A stretch of DNA of 18,620 nucleotides from Comamonadaceae bacterium. GTDB lineage: Bacteria; Pseudomonadota; Gammaproteobacteria; Burkholderiales; Burkholderiaceae_C. The stretch spans positions 1 to 18,620 of the forward strand of contig CANGZG010000028.1 of the NCBI GenBank assembly GCA_947458415.1. The letters run 5' to 3'. The notes under the pieces were generated by a model. It made no database searches, had not been told where the DNA came from, and saw only the letters and a list, made by a program, of their open reading frames with translations. Of this stretch, positions 7,015-15,734 are shown one piece after another (within the stretch, counting starts at the first letter, position 1; each line of letters opens with the position of its first letter). A program made the position numbers and the translations under genes.

Positions 7015-8667
7015 ATGATGAACTCACACGCAGTGAACAGTTTGCGCACCACGCTCCACGCTGTGCTGATCGCCAGCTTGGTGAGCGGTTGCGCCAGCAG
7101 TTTCGACCCCACCATCAAAGCTGGCCACGAAGAAAACAAAGAGCGGTCTGCGTTGGCGCAAAACAGTTTGCGACAAGCCCAAAACGCCGTGCCTTTGGTG
7201 TCAGAAGACCACACCTTGCGTTTCACGCAAAAATCCATCCCCTTTGTTCGCAGCGCCATGTTGCCCACCCACATCGGCAACATCACTTTGCGCGTCCCAG
7301 GCCGGCACAACCTGTCGACGGTGGCTGATTTGATCAGCAATGCCACAGGCCTTCCGGTGATCATGACGGCAGACGCGCTCCAGGACCCGGCTTCATACAC
7401 GCCTGGCAAAAGCACTGCCACACCCACTGGCACGGCCAACAAAGACGTCGCGCATGAAGAGGCGATTTACACCAGTCTGATGGCCGCCGGTGCCAGTCGT
7501 CTGGCATTGAGCGACCAAGTGGCGCAAAACACCATCGAGTTGAATTACAGCGGTTCGCTGTCTGGCTTGCTCAACCAAGTGGCAGCCAAAACCCGTTTGC
7601 GTTGGACTTACGAGGACGACCGGATCGTTTTCAGACGGGTCATCACTCGCAGCATCCTGGTCAAGTCCTTGCCCGGTTCGATCAAAAGCTCGGGCACCTT
7701 GACCATGTCCAGTGGCGGCACCAATGGCGGTTCACTTTCCATCAACTCGGATACCGACACGGATTTCTGGTCGGCTTTGGAAAAAACCATTCCCTTGCTG
7801 GTGTCTCCTCAAGGGCAATTCATTGTGGATGCGCGCGTGGGTTTGATCACGGTGCGCGATGCGATTGACAATGTCCAAGCCATTGAAAAACTGGTGGAAT
7901 TGCAAAACGCATTGTTCCTGCGACAAATTTCCATGAATGTCGAGGTGCTGCAAGTCGACTTGTCGCTGGAACACCAATCGGGCATCGACTGGAATTACAT
8001 CTCTGACACCCTGGCCAAAACCAATTCGGTGGTTTCGTTGACAGGTGCGCCCGTGTTGGTGGGCACCTCCACACCTGGCGCCTTTGGCATCAAGATGAAC
8101 AACGGCGGCCAAACCAGCCAAATCATGTTGAAAATGCTGGAGAAATTTGGACGCGTCAGCACGGCCTACTCCAGCGTGCTGACCACAGTTAACCGTCAGT
8201 CGGTACCGGTCGGTGTGCTCAATACGCTCTCCTATTTGAAATCCATCACACCGGCGCCGATCTCCACCATGTCATCAGGTTCTGCGCTGTCTGGCGGTGT
8301 GGGCTTGGTCCCTGGCGAAATCACCACGGGCTTCAGTTTGAATTTGTTGCCCATGGTGCTTGACTCCAACCGGGTGCTGTTGCAGTGCTCCATCAGCATC
8401 AGCAGTCTGCGCGAATTGGCCAAGTTTTCAACCGGTTCAGGGGACGCCATCCAAAGCGTGCAACAACCCAACATCGACACGTTTGCATCGCTGCAACGCA
8501 TGACACTCAATTCTGGCGAAACCATGGTCATCATGGGGTTTGAAAGAGACGAGTCCAGAACCAGTCAAACCGACGTGGTGCGCAACAGTGTCCCAGGCTC
8601 TCGGTTGACCAGCAGCAACAAAAAAAGCACCATCATTCTTGTGACGCCACGACTGCTAGGGGTATGA
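7015..8667 (+). CDS. pilN: PilN, type IVb pilus outer-membrane secretin lipoprotein
   Basis: PilN forms the multimeric outer-membrane channel through which the pilus emerges. The 550-residue protein begins with a lipoprotein signal ending in the lipobox LVSGC, so C26 is the predicted lipidated residue. N-domains follow: SNATGLPVIMTAD (about residue 108), and QGQFIVDARVGLITVRDAID (about 266). The C-terminal secretin domain (about 330-550) contains the typical NRQSVPVGVLNTLSYL, then GFSLNLLPMV, QQPNIDTFASLQRMTLNSGE and the closing KKSTIILVTPRLLGV. The length matches R64 PilN (about 560). An ATG-ATG pair at 7015 and 7018 leaves the exact start open by one residue. pilO begins 3 bases after its stop. 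Confidence 0.9.
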   Translation: MMNSHAVNSLRTTLHAVLIASLVSGCASSFDPTIKAGHEENKERSALAQNSLRQAQNAVPLVSEDHTLRFTQKSIPFVRSAMLPTHIGNITLRVPGRHNLSTVADLISNATGLPVIMTADALQDPASYTPGKSTATPTGTANKDVAHEEAIYTSLMAAGASRLALSDQVAQNTIELNYSGSLSGLLNQVAAKTRLRWTYEDDRIVFRRVITRSILVKSLPGSIKSSGTLTMSSGGTNGGSLSINSDTDTDFWSALEKTIPLLVSPQGQFIVDARVGLITVRDAIDNVQAIEKLVELQNALFLRQISMNVEVLQVDLSLEHQSGIDWNYISDTLAKTNSVVSLTGAPVLVGTSTPGAFGIKMNNGGQTSQIMLKMLEKFGRVSTAYSSVLTTVNRQSVPVGVLNTLSYLKSITPAPISTMSSGSALSGGVGLVPGEITTGFSLNLLPMVLDSNRVLLQCSISISSLRELAKFSTGSGDAIQSVQQPNIDTFASLQRMTLNSGETMVIMGFERDESRTSQTDVVRNSVPGSRLTSSNKKSTIILVTPRLLGV

Positions 8668-8670
8668 GCC

Positions 8671-10026
8671 GTGAATGCCAAGCAGCTTTTGTCCTTCGGT
8701 TGGGCTTGGCCCCCCCGGTTTTTGAAGTCCATGCGGTCAACCCCGTCACAGGTGTCGGCTTGGCCGCACTGGCTGGGTGTCAAAGGACAGGTTTTTTTAT
8801 TTGGCATCGACTGGGAATTCACCTTATTCACCGGCAGTAAAAACAAAGAGTTGCAGGCCCAGCGCAAAGCCGGCTTTCGTTTTTATGCCATGTCTCCCTT
8901 CGAAGATGTGATTGGCTTTGTCCGCGCATTGCCCACAGCCAAGGGCAAAAAATACGCGGCCGCACTGCACTTGGCTGACAAGTTATCTCAAGGCGGCATT
9001 GAGGTGTTCAGCTTTCACCTCAAAGACGACTTGTATTCGTTCATAGCATTGAATGAGTCCAAACCTGTCCCCGGCCATGACTACATCGGAACCAAAGAAA
9101 ACGTGTGGCAACTGGGTGAAGACTTTGCCAATCTGCAAGAACAACAAGCCATACGTTACTTGGGCAATTCAGGCATTTTTGCCATGGAAGAACACCTCAC
9201 GGTAGAAAAAGCGTTCTCCAACCCACCCGCCAGCGCACTGGTCAAACCCATCTTCAACCTGCCCTTGCTGCAAGCATTGGCCGCCGTGTTGCTGACCGTG
9301 TTTGGGTTACTGTATGCGGCGAACGAGTACCTGACCCAATTGCGCATCAAAGAAGAACAGCAGCGCCAAGCCGCACTCAATGACCCCAACCGACTTTACG
9401 AACAAGCCATTGAGCCGGCATTGAAACAAGTCTCGGTCGGCGGCAGATGGCAACTTGACCAATGGCTGAACACCATGGGCAAACTACCCATGAAAACTGC
9501 CGGCTGGCGGCTTGGTTCAGTGAAATGCGGGTTGAACGATTGCACCGCCACTTGGCACAGAGAGTACGGCAATTTCACGGAGCTCTTCAACAGCCTGCCA
9601 GTGGCGTTCACATCACGCACTGAAAACATGGATGCCGCCAAACCTGAACTCTCGACCGCGACCACGGTGCATGCCTTGTCACCCACACCCAGCGTCGGCA
9701 AATTGTCAAGAAATCAACTGCCGCTGGCCAGAGATGTTCTCAGCGAGTTCAGCAGCCAGTTACAAGACCTGTCATTGCTTGACAAGACCGTCTTGACGCT
9801 GGAGAAGCCCAGCTTGTTTCCCAGCGCCGCACAAGGAACACCCGAGTCGCTGACCCGTCCCGTCATGCGCGGGACATGGGGCTTGCAACTGGAACTCTGG
9901 AGCATCAGTTCACTGAACCTCTACCCCTATGTGGTGCCAGAGTCGTTGGACCTTCAATTCCCGGTGGGCCAACAAGACCAGGCCGTTTATTCGTTGAAAG
10001 GAAGCTTTTATGCGCTTTACAAATAA
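8671..10026 (+). CDS. pilO: PilO2, type IVb pilus assembly protein
   Basis: This is a 451-residue protein of the PilO2 (R64 PilO/TcpD-like) family, an inner-membrane component thought to link the platform and secretin. A cytoplasmic-looking N-terminal domain (about 30-190, with FLFGIDWEFTLFTG) precedes one transmembrane helix at 199-216 (LLQALAAVLLTVFGLLYA). A periplasmic C-terminal region with a short Glu/Gln-rich coiled stretch right after the helix follows. The start is GTG at 8671, supported by AGGGG (8658-8662) eight bases upstream and by position just after pilN. No signal peptide is seen. The 3' end overlaps pilP by 17 bases, indicating translational coupling. Assignment relies on layout, length and operon position more than on strong motifs. 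Confidence 0.78.
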   Translation: MNAKQLLSFGWAWPPRFLKSMRSTPSQVSAWPHWLGVKGQVFLFGIDWEFTLFTGSKNKELQAQRKAGFRFYAMSPFEDVIGFVRALPTAKGKKYAAALHLADKLSQGGIEVFSFHLKDDLYSFIALNESKPVPGHDYIGTKENVWQLGEDFANLQEQQAIRYLGNSGIFAMEEHLTVEKAFSNPPASALVKPIFNLPLLQALAAVLLTVFGLLYAANEYLTQLRIKEEQQRQAALNDPNRLYEQAIEPALKQVSVGGRWQLDQWLNTMGKLPMKTAGWRLGSVKCGLNDCTATWHREYGNFTELFNSLPVAFTSRTENMDAAKPELSTATTVHALSPTPSVGKLSRNQLPLARDVLSEFSSQLQDLSLLDKTVLTLEKPSLFPSAAQGTPESLTRPVMRGTWGLQLELWSISSLNLYPYVVPESLDLQFPVGQQDQAVYSLKGSFYALYK

Positions 10027-10570
10027 ATGTCTTTGCATGTGTGGGGTCGCTTGGGTGTGTGTTGGCATGCCAGTTCATGCGCATCCTGTGACTGTCGATG
10101 GCGCCATTGAATCTGCCAAACAAAAAAAGTCACAACCGGCGGTGGCCAAGTCCGACCCGCTGCCAACCGCTTTGTTACCCAACCCAGGTGCGCCGGCCTC
10201 GGCACCCGGGCACCACCCGCCCAAGTTGTGGTCGATCAAAGGCATCAACGGCAAGTACACCGCCGAAATCATTTGGAACCAGAAAATTTTTCATGTCCCA
10301 TTGGTGGTCGGTGAGCGCTTTCAGACCTGGGAAATCACCCAGTTTGACGATGACAGTGTGACCTTGAGCGAAAAGCGGCCTGCACGCAGCAAGCCCAAAG
10401 CTGCATCGTCCAAACAACCCGAGCCGCGACAGCCACTGAGGTTGTTTGTCGCCGCCTCGGGAGACACCATTTCCACTTACCAAATAGCAGCTGACAACGA
10501 AATCAACACGATGCAGCGGCGTGCCGCCGCCGATTTGCCTGCGCCAACGGCCCCCGTCGCCAGAAATTGA
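10010..10570 (+). CDS. pilP: PilP, type IVb pilus biogenesis protein
   Basis: This is a periplasmic pilus assembly protein of 186 residues. The signal peptide is unusually Cys-rich (MRFTNKCLCMCGVAWVCVG) and is probably cleaved after A24 (VHA/HP). A Pro/Ala-rich, low-complexity stretch (about 40-68) leads to a small domain (about 72-125) with LWSIKGINGKYTAEI and WEITQFDDDSVTLSEK, like the conserved core of R64-type PilP. A basic Pro-rich tail follows. The start is well set: AAAGGAAG (9997-10004) lies five bases before the ATG, even though the gene starts inside pilO. It sits between pilO and pilQ as in R64. It is not related to the PilP lipoprotein of type IVa systems. Confidence 0.78.
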   Translation: MRFTNKCLCMCGVAWVCVGMPVHAHPVTVDGAIESAKQKKSQPAVAKSDPLPTALLPNPGAPASAPGHHPPKLWSIKGINGKYTAEIIWNQKIFHVPLVVGERFQTWEITQFDDDSVTLSEKRPARSKPKAASSKQPEPRQPLRLFVAASGDTISTYQIAADNEINTMQRRAAADLPAPTAPVARN

Positions 10571-10572
10571 AC

Positions 10573-12327
10573 ATGCACAGCCAAACTTCCTTGGTCAACC
10601 CAACCCCGATCGGAGGGAAGATGCCGCGTTCATATTTCAAAAACTTGGGTCACCTCAAGTTCTACCAAGACTTTCCTGAATACAAATCGTCGTTGACGCA
10701 CGGTCGCACACCGTCCATTCCGTTGAATGAAAACAAAAAAGACGCCTTGGTGGCGATTGAGCTCAATGACAAACAGTTTGTCATCATCAGCACGCAAGAA
10801 GAGCAAGGCAGTTCAACCTGGTTTTACCTGGTTCAGCAAGGCATACGGTTGCAACTCCATTTTGAGGGTTACTACACCAGCGACCAACTGTCGTTGAAGT
10901 CGTTCATCAGCCACAGCAAAGACGGACGCAGTCAACGCGGGCGCGAACAAGAAAAGCAAAACCACGAGGTGGTACAAAACATTGTTGACTCGTCAGAACC
11001 CATTGACTGGTTCCGCTCTGTCATCAAGATGTGCATAGAGCTCAACGCCTCCGATGTGCATTTCGAGGTTCGTCAAGACAAAGCGTTTTTGCGAATTCGC
11101 CGCGACGGCTTGATGCGTGATGTGCAAAGTTATGACCATGCAACGGTCACACAGGCCATGTCGGCCATCTACACCTTGTTGGCAGAGGAGCGTTCTCGTT
11201 CTGAAGTGGCCTTCAATTTGAATGCGCCCCAATCTGCATTGATCCCGATGACGATCAACCGCGCCAGCTATGGACTGCGCTACCAAAGCCATCCTGCGGT
11301 CGGCGGGTATGACGTGATCATGCGCATACTCAAAACCGATGTGCGCGCCAACACCAGCCAAGACCTGGCATTGGAAAAACTGGGCTTCACACCGTGGCAA
11401 TCCAAAGCGCTGCTTGACGCGCTGGGCACAGCCAACGGGGGGATTTTTGTGGCCGGCATCACTGGCTCGGGCAAAACCACGACCCTGAGTGCATTGCTCA
11501 ACCAACTTGCAGCAGCGGGGGACAGAAAAATCATTTCCATTGAAGACCCGGTGGAATACCAAATTCCTGGCGTGTCCCACCTGTCTATTCAACGGGCGGC
11601 AGGCAACGAAAGGTCAGACACCGCCAACCCGTTTGCCAGCTCCATGATGGCCTTTTTGCGCATGGACCCGGATGTGGGCATGTTTGGCGAAATCCGCGAT
11701 GCACTGTCAGCGCAAATTGCATACACCGCGATCCAAACTGGCCACAAATTGCTCACCACGGTGCATGCCACCTCGGCCCTGGGCATCATTTCCCGCTTGG
11801 CTTCTGCCCAAATCGGTCTGATTCGCTCTGACATTTGCCGACCGGAATTCATCTCGGCGTTGGTTTACCAAACCCTGATTCCCAAAAACTGCGTGCATTG
11901 CAAGGTGCCCGCAGAAAAGAGCATGAAAGCTTCCGAGCTGTTGGTGTACGAATCGATTTTCTTTTTGGACACCAGCCAATTGTGTGTGGCCAGCGACAAC
12001 GGCTGCCCCGCATGCAAGCCGCCCAATTTGGCGACGATTCGTGGTGGACATGCCGGGGTCAAAGGCGTGACGGTCGCTGCTGAAATCATTCAACCCGATT
12101 TGCAGCTGCTGGACTACCTGAGCAAAGGTGAGGATTTGAAAGCCTTTGACCATTGGCGCAATTTGCAAACCTCTGCATTCACGCATTCAGAAATGCTGGG
12201 CAAGCCGTCATGGGGGCATGCGTTGTATCAAATGTCTTTGGGCCATATTGACCCCTACCATTTTGAGAAAGTGTTTGGTTCGCCACTGCGGTTGAACATC
12301 AGCTTGAATGATTCAAGCCATGGCTAA
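10573..12327 (+). CDS. pilQ: PilQ, type IVb pilus assembly ATPase (GspE/VirB11-like)
   Basis: This is the cytoplasmic hexameric ATPase that drives pilin polymerisation. In 584 residues it shows the secretion-ATPase motifs: Walker A GITGSGKTT (295-303, K301), Asp box SIEDPVEY (322-329), Walker B-type MDPDVGMFGEIRD ending at D376, His box TGHKLLTTVHA (389-399), and two CxxC pairs (C440/C443 and C478/C481), probably for zinc. The order pilP-pilQ-pilR matches R64, where PilQ is the ATPase (unlike type IVa, where PilQ is the secretin). Start choice is open. ATG 10573 lies two bases after the pilP stop but has no Shine-Dalgarno. ATG 10621 would remove 16 residues and has GGAGGG just four bases away. 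The gene overlaps pilR by 20 bases. Confidence 0.92.
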   Translation: MHSQTSLVNPTPIGGKMPRSYFKNLGHLKFYQDFPEYKSSLTHGRTPSIPLNENKKDALVAIELNDKQFVIISTQEEQGSSTWFYLVQQGIRLQLHFEGYYTSDQLSLKSFISHSKDGRSQRGREQEKQNHEVVQNIVDSSEPIDWFRSVIKMCIELNASDVHFEVRQDKAFLRIRRDGLMRDVQSYDHATVTQAMSAIYTLLAEERSRSEVAFNLNAPQSALIPMTINRASYGLRYQSHPAVGGYDVIMRILKTDVRANTSQDLALEKLGFTPWQSKALLDALGTANGGIFVAGITGSGKTTTLSALLNQLAAAGDRKIISIEDPVEYQIPGVSHLSIQRAAGNERSDTANPFASSMMAFLRMDPDVGMFGEIRDALSAQIAYTAIQTGHKLLTTVHATSALGIISRLASAQIGLIRSDICRPEFISALVYQTLIPKNCVHCKVPAEKSMKASELLVYESIFFLDTSQLCVASDNGCPACKPPNLATIRGGHAGVKGVTVAAEIIQPDLQLLDYLSKGEDLKAFDHWRNLQTSAFTHSEMLGKPSWGHALYQMSLGHIDPYHFEKVFGSPLRLNISLNDSSHG

Positions 12328-13405
12328 CCTGCTACAAAGTTTTTTGATTTGGCAAGGTCAAGTGAGTTTGCGCGCCAGGCGCGCGGATTTCTATTACGAC
12401 TTGGGCATGACACTGGACGACAAAATCCCCTTGTTCACCACCTTGCGCAAATACGAGTCCCGCGCGAGGCAACGCAAACAAATCACAGCGCCCTTGTTTT
12501 TGCATATTTTGAAACGCATGCAATCGGGCTCTTTGTCTGAAGCATTGCGCGGTGTGGCTGCCGATTCGGAGTTGATCATGCTGGATGCGGTGCAAGCATC
12601 CGGCGATGCCGCGTTGTCTTCAGGTTTGAAATTTCTCTCCAGCACCGTGGAAAAGATTGACCACTTGAAAGCCATCGCGCGCAAAGCCGTGATCTATCCC
12701 GTCGTCATGCTCATGGTGTTTTACGCCATGTTGTATGGCTTTTCAGTGCACGTGGTGCCCATATTGAGTTCCATCTTGCCGCCTGAAAAATGGCCGTTTT
12801 TGGGCAAACTGTTGTACGCAACGTCCACCACCATTCAAAAGTACGGCATCTACATCTTTGTCAGTTTCATCCTTGGTGTGTGGGCATTCGTTTACAGCTT
12901 GCCGCGTTGGACAGGTACGCTGCGCCGCCGTCTTGACCCCTACCCGCCTTGGGTGCTGTACCGGGATTTTTCTGGCGCCATGTTGATAGTGTCCTTGTCT
13001 ACCTTGATGCGATCAGGCGTGTCCTTGCGCTCGTCCTTAGAGCGGGCGCTGCGCTACAGCTCGCCTTGGTTGGGTTGGCATTTGCGTGAAATTTTGACCC
13101 GTTTGTCGCGCCCGAGTTCATCCACCTTTGGCGAAGCCTTTCAAACCGGCGTGGTCAATCAATACTTGGAAGACCGCATTCAAGATGCCGCTGAAAGACG
13201 CAACCCGGTGGAGGCGTTTGTGAAAATTGGCGTGGGCTCTATCGACCGGTTGGCGGCATCGATTGAAGCCTCTGCCAGCAAATTGAATTCTGCACTGCTG
13301 GTGGTATGCGGCTTGATTCTGGGTCTGATGATGGGTGGTTTTTTTTCCACCGCCATGGAATTGCAGTCGGGCATAGCCAACCAGAGCTCGCAAGTCAGTA
13401 AATGA
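12308..13405 (+). CDS. pilR: PilR, type IVb pilus inner-membrane platform protein (GspF family)
   Basis: This is the integral-membrane platform protein that works with the PilQ ATPase. The 365-residue protein has the two-lobed GspF/T2SF layout. A first cytoplasmic helical lobe (about 20-125, with LSEALRGVAADSELIMLDAV) leads to a helix at about 128-153 (VIYPVVMLMVFYAMLYG) and another at about 179-198. The second lobe follows (about 205-325, with LIVSLSTLMRSGVSL and EAFQTGV), then a C-terminal helix at 329-346 (ALLVVCGLILGLMMGGFF). An alternative ATG at 12320 would remove four residues, and neither start has a clear Shine-Dalgarno. It overlaps pilQ upstream and shares ATGA with the next gene, so the three are probably translationally coupled. 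Confidence 0.9.
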   Translation: MIQAMANLLQSFLIWQGQVSLRARRADFYYDLGMTLDDKIPLFTTLRKYESRARQRKQITAPLFLHILKRMQSGSLSEALRGVAADSELIMLDAVQASGDAALSSGLKFLSSTVEKIDHLKAIARKAVIYPVVMLMVFYAMLYGFSVHVVPILSSILPPEKWPFLGKLLYATSTTIQKYGIYIFVSFILGVWAFVYSLPRWTGTLRRRLDPYPPWVLYRDFSGAMLIVSLSTLMRSGVSLRSSLERALRYSSPWLGWHLREILTRLSRPSSSTFGEAFQTGVVNQYLEDRIQDAAERRNPVEAFVKIGVGSIDRLAASIEASASKLNSALLVVCGLILGLMMGGFFSTAMELQSGIANQSSQVSK

Positions 13406-15699
13406 ACAACACAGCCAACACACCTTTCCAATCGCCAACACACGTCCCTATGCCTACCCATTTCAACCATCCGCCCGCTGAGAACACACCACATGGTCAA
13501 ACGGGCTACAGCTTGATTGAATTGACCATCGTGTTGATCCTCGTCGCGGGTTTGGTGATCGGCCTGTTCGCCATTTACCAATTCAAAATGGCCGCTGACA
13601 AAGCTGAGGCCATTGCCGGTCAGTACCAGCGGATCAATCTGGCCGTCAGCGGTTACCTGTCGCAAAACTCAGATGCTTTGCTGCAGTTATTGGACAAGGC
13701 ACCGGGTTGCAGCAACATACCGTGGAGGGCGAGCAGCGCGGGTGTGGCTGGGGTCTCGGTCACGCCCGACCCCACGGGTTGTGAATTGAAAAACAGCGCG
13801 GGCGCCACGCTGGCGGTCAACGGGGTGCAACCCACCTTGGATGAATTGCGCAACCTTCAATTCCTGGACCAGACCACCGCCAGCAACTTGGCCCTGTCCA
13901 CCACACCCACCGTGGTGGGCAACATCGGTGGTGCCAATCAATTTTTGCCCGCCAGATTCGCCATTCAAATTTCTCGTGTGTGTGTCCAACATGCGGGGCC
14001 AGTGTCTACCAGCAGCCATTTGAATTGCAGCGTCAGCGGCACACCAGGCTATTGGGATTTGAGCTCGTTGGTGTTCAACAGCCAGCCTTTTTCTGATTCA
14101 GCCATCTACACAGGGCGGGGATTCAACCTGCTGCACATGATCTTCAATGCAGCCGGCCCAGATGCGCTGATGGCCACACAAGGTTTGCAACGCGTCACCA
14201 ATGCCAGTGGTGTGGACATCACCAACCAGTTTCCATTGATCCCGGCCAACCGAAGCGCAAGTGATTTCATCAACAACCCCTTGCAATTCGCCTCTGGCGC
14301 GGGTGTTCCCAATGTGCTGGCCATGCGTGGCGGTTTTCAAAGCAGTTTGTTTTTGAACCGCATGCGGGTCGATGGCGGCACACGGCCCACCAATGACTGG
14401 AATTTTGCTGGCTTCAATCTCAGCGACATGGGCACACTGGGGGTCTCCACTGTCAATGCCAGCGGCAACGTGAACGCGACCAACATGACCGCCAAAGCGA
14501 CGGTGTCGGCCTTGGACGTCACCTCAAGCAACGAGGTGGCTGTGGTGAACGGTGCGACCAAAACCATTTCATTGAAGAAAGACGGTTCAATGGCTGCTGC
14601 GTCATTGACCACCACCGGTGATGTGACTGCGTCAGGTAACTTGAAAGCCAACGGCGATGTGACAGCAGGCAACAAGAACACGGTGAGCGGACAGTTTTTC
14701 AAATTTTTGGACACCGTGGCAATGGGCTCGGCTTGTACAGCGGACAAATTCAACAGCCTCGCCTTGAGCAGTTCGTCATTCAGTCAATTGCTGACCTGTG
14801 AACCAGCGACCAACAGTTGGGTGGCTGTCTTGCAACAAGGCCCACCGGGTCAACCCGGCACACCCGGTCAGCCTGGCACACCCGGTCAAGCCGGCCCGCC
14901 AGGCCCCCCAGGTCCGCCTGGCCCGCCAGGCAATGTGTTCGCCAACAGCATCACTTCCGCCAGCAAAGACTTTGTGTTCAGCGGTACGAGTGGCATGGGT
15001 GACACCGAATGGGCTTGCACGGATTGGACAAAACCTGGCATGGCCAGCTTTTTGGTTGGCGATGTCCGAGATGACTACCAAGTACGCATCGGCTTGACAT
15101 GCGTCAATGGCAAATGGCATGTCAAGTACGAACGAAATGACACGGGAGGCGGCAACATCACGGTTGGCGTGGTCAGCTTTCAGAAAAATAATGGCCTGGG
15201 AACCCTCGTCACCGAGGAACTTGTTGACGTTCCCATGCGATCCAATACCAGTGGTGTGGTGCTCACCCAAAGCCTGATCGGCTCCCCGCCATTTGTGGTC
15301 AACCTGGACCCGTATTACCTGCAAATCTCTCGCAATTATTCTTGGTTCGCAGAACGGTCGACTGGCAATGTCTGGTTGTTCTACAGTAACCAAACAGCCA
15401 ACTGCTGTGACGGCGAACAATATGGCCAAGTCCAGTACAACAGTTTGAAGTTCACCGGCCCGACCAGCATTCCAAACCGCTTCCTGACCTACAACGACCG
15501 CGACCAACATGACACTGGACTGAGTTGCAACACGTGGTCCCGCCCCGTCAACAGCGGCATTTGGGGTTCTACCCGGTGGAATGCAGATACTTTTGAAAGC
15601 TACTGCAAGTATGGGATCTGGTGGGTGAATGCCACCCAAAATGAAGAAACTCTTCAAAGCAACTGGGTCAGCTTCAAGCTGCTGCCTTATGCCCCTTGA
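13402..15699 (+). CDS. pilV: PilV-like minor prepilin / pilus-tip adhesin with collagen-like hinge
   Basis: This large prepilin-like protein (765 residues) probably acts as the pilus-tip adhesin. A 35-residue leader ends QTG, followed by YSLIELTIVLILVAGLVIGL with Glu at +5. A second ATG at 13450 would give a 19-residue leader, but 13402 is preferred because it shares ATGA with the pilR stop. The N-terminal half (to about 330) resembles the constant part of shufflon-type PilV. Next is a Thr/Ser/Asn-rich stretch with short repeats (about 345-430, GDVTASGNLKANGDVTAG), then ten or eleven Gly-X-Y triplets (480-512), and a C-terminal domain of about 250 residues with six cysteines and many aromatic residues. 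R64 PilV is shorter and its 3' end is shuffled by recombination. No shufflon is seen here. Confidence 0.75.
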   Translation: MNNTANTPFQSPTHVPMPTHFNHPPAENTPHGQTGYSLIELTIVLILVAGLVIGLFAIYQFKMAADKAEAIAGQYQRINLAVSGYLSQNSDALLQLLDKAPGCSNIPWRASSAGVAGVSVTPDPTGCELKNSAGATLAVNGVQPTLDELRNLQFLDQTTASNLALSTTPTVVGNIGGANQFLPARFAIQISRVCVQHAGPVSTSSHLNCSVSGTPGYWDLSSLVFNSQPFSDSAIYTGRGFNLLHMIFNAAGPDALMATQGLQRVTNASGVDITNQFPLIPANRSASDFINNPLQFASGAGVPNVLAMRGGFQSSLFLNRMRVDGGTRPTNDWNFAGFNLSDMGTLGVSTVNASGNVNATNMTAKATVSALDVTSSNEVAVVNGATKTISLKKDGSMAAASLTTTGDVTASGNLKANGDVTAGNKNTVSGQFFKFLDTVAMGSACTADKFNSLALSSSSFSQLLTCEPATNSWVAVLQQGPPGQPGTPGQPGTPGQAGPPGPPGPPGPPGNVFANSITSASKDFVFSGTSGMGDTEWACTDWTKPGMASFLVGDVRDDYQVRIGLTCVNGKWHVKYERNDTGGGNITVGVVSFQKNNGLGTLVTEELVDVPMRSNTSGVVLTQSLIGSPPFVVNLDPYYLQISRNYSWFAERSTGNVWLFYSNQTANCCDGEQYGQVQYNSLKFTGPTSIPNRFLTYNDRDQHDTGLSCNTWSRPVNSGIWGSTRWNADTFESYCKYGIWWVNATQNEETLQSNWVSFKLLPYAP
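14839..14931 (+). repeat. Collagen-like Gly-X-Y repeat and its 18-base DNA repeat
   Basis: Codons 480-512 of the PilV-like gene encode eleven Gly-X-Y triplets: GPP, GQP, GTP, GQP, GTP, GQA, four GPP and GNV. Nine have Pro at Y, which favours a collagen triple helix and so a trimer. The DNA shows a degenerate 18-base tandem unit GGTCAACCCGGCACACCC followed by a GGCCCNCCN-type run, so copy number could vary by slippage in whole triplets without loss of frame. Confidence 0.85.
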
Positions 15700-15734
15700 C
15701 GCAAATGCAGCCCGCCACCGTTAAGCAACACGCC

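Noticed and set aside
14839..14931. Tandem 18-base repeats as a CRISPR-like or integration repeat array
   Set aside because: They are in-frame Gly-X-Pro codons with no unique spacers; the collagen-like protein repeat explains them.
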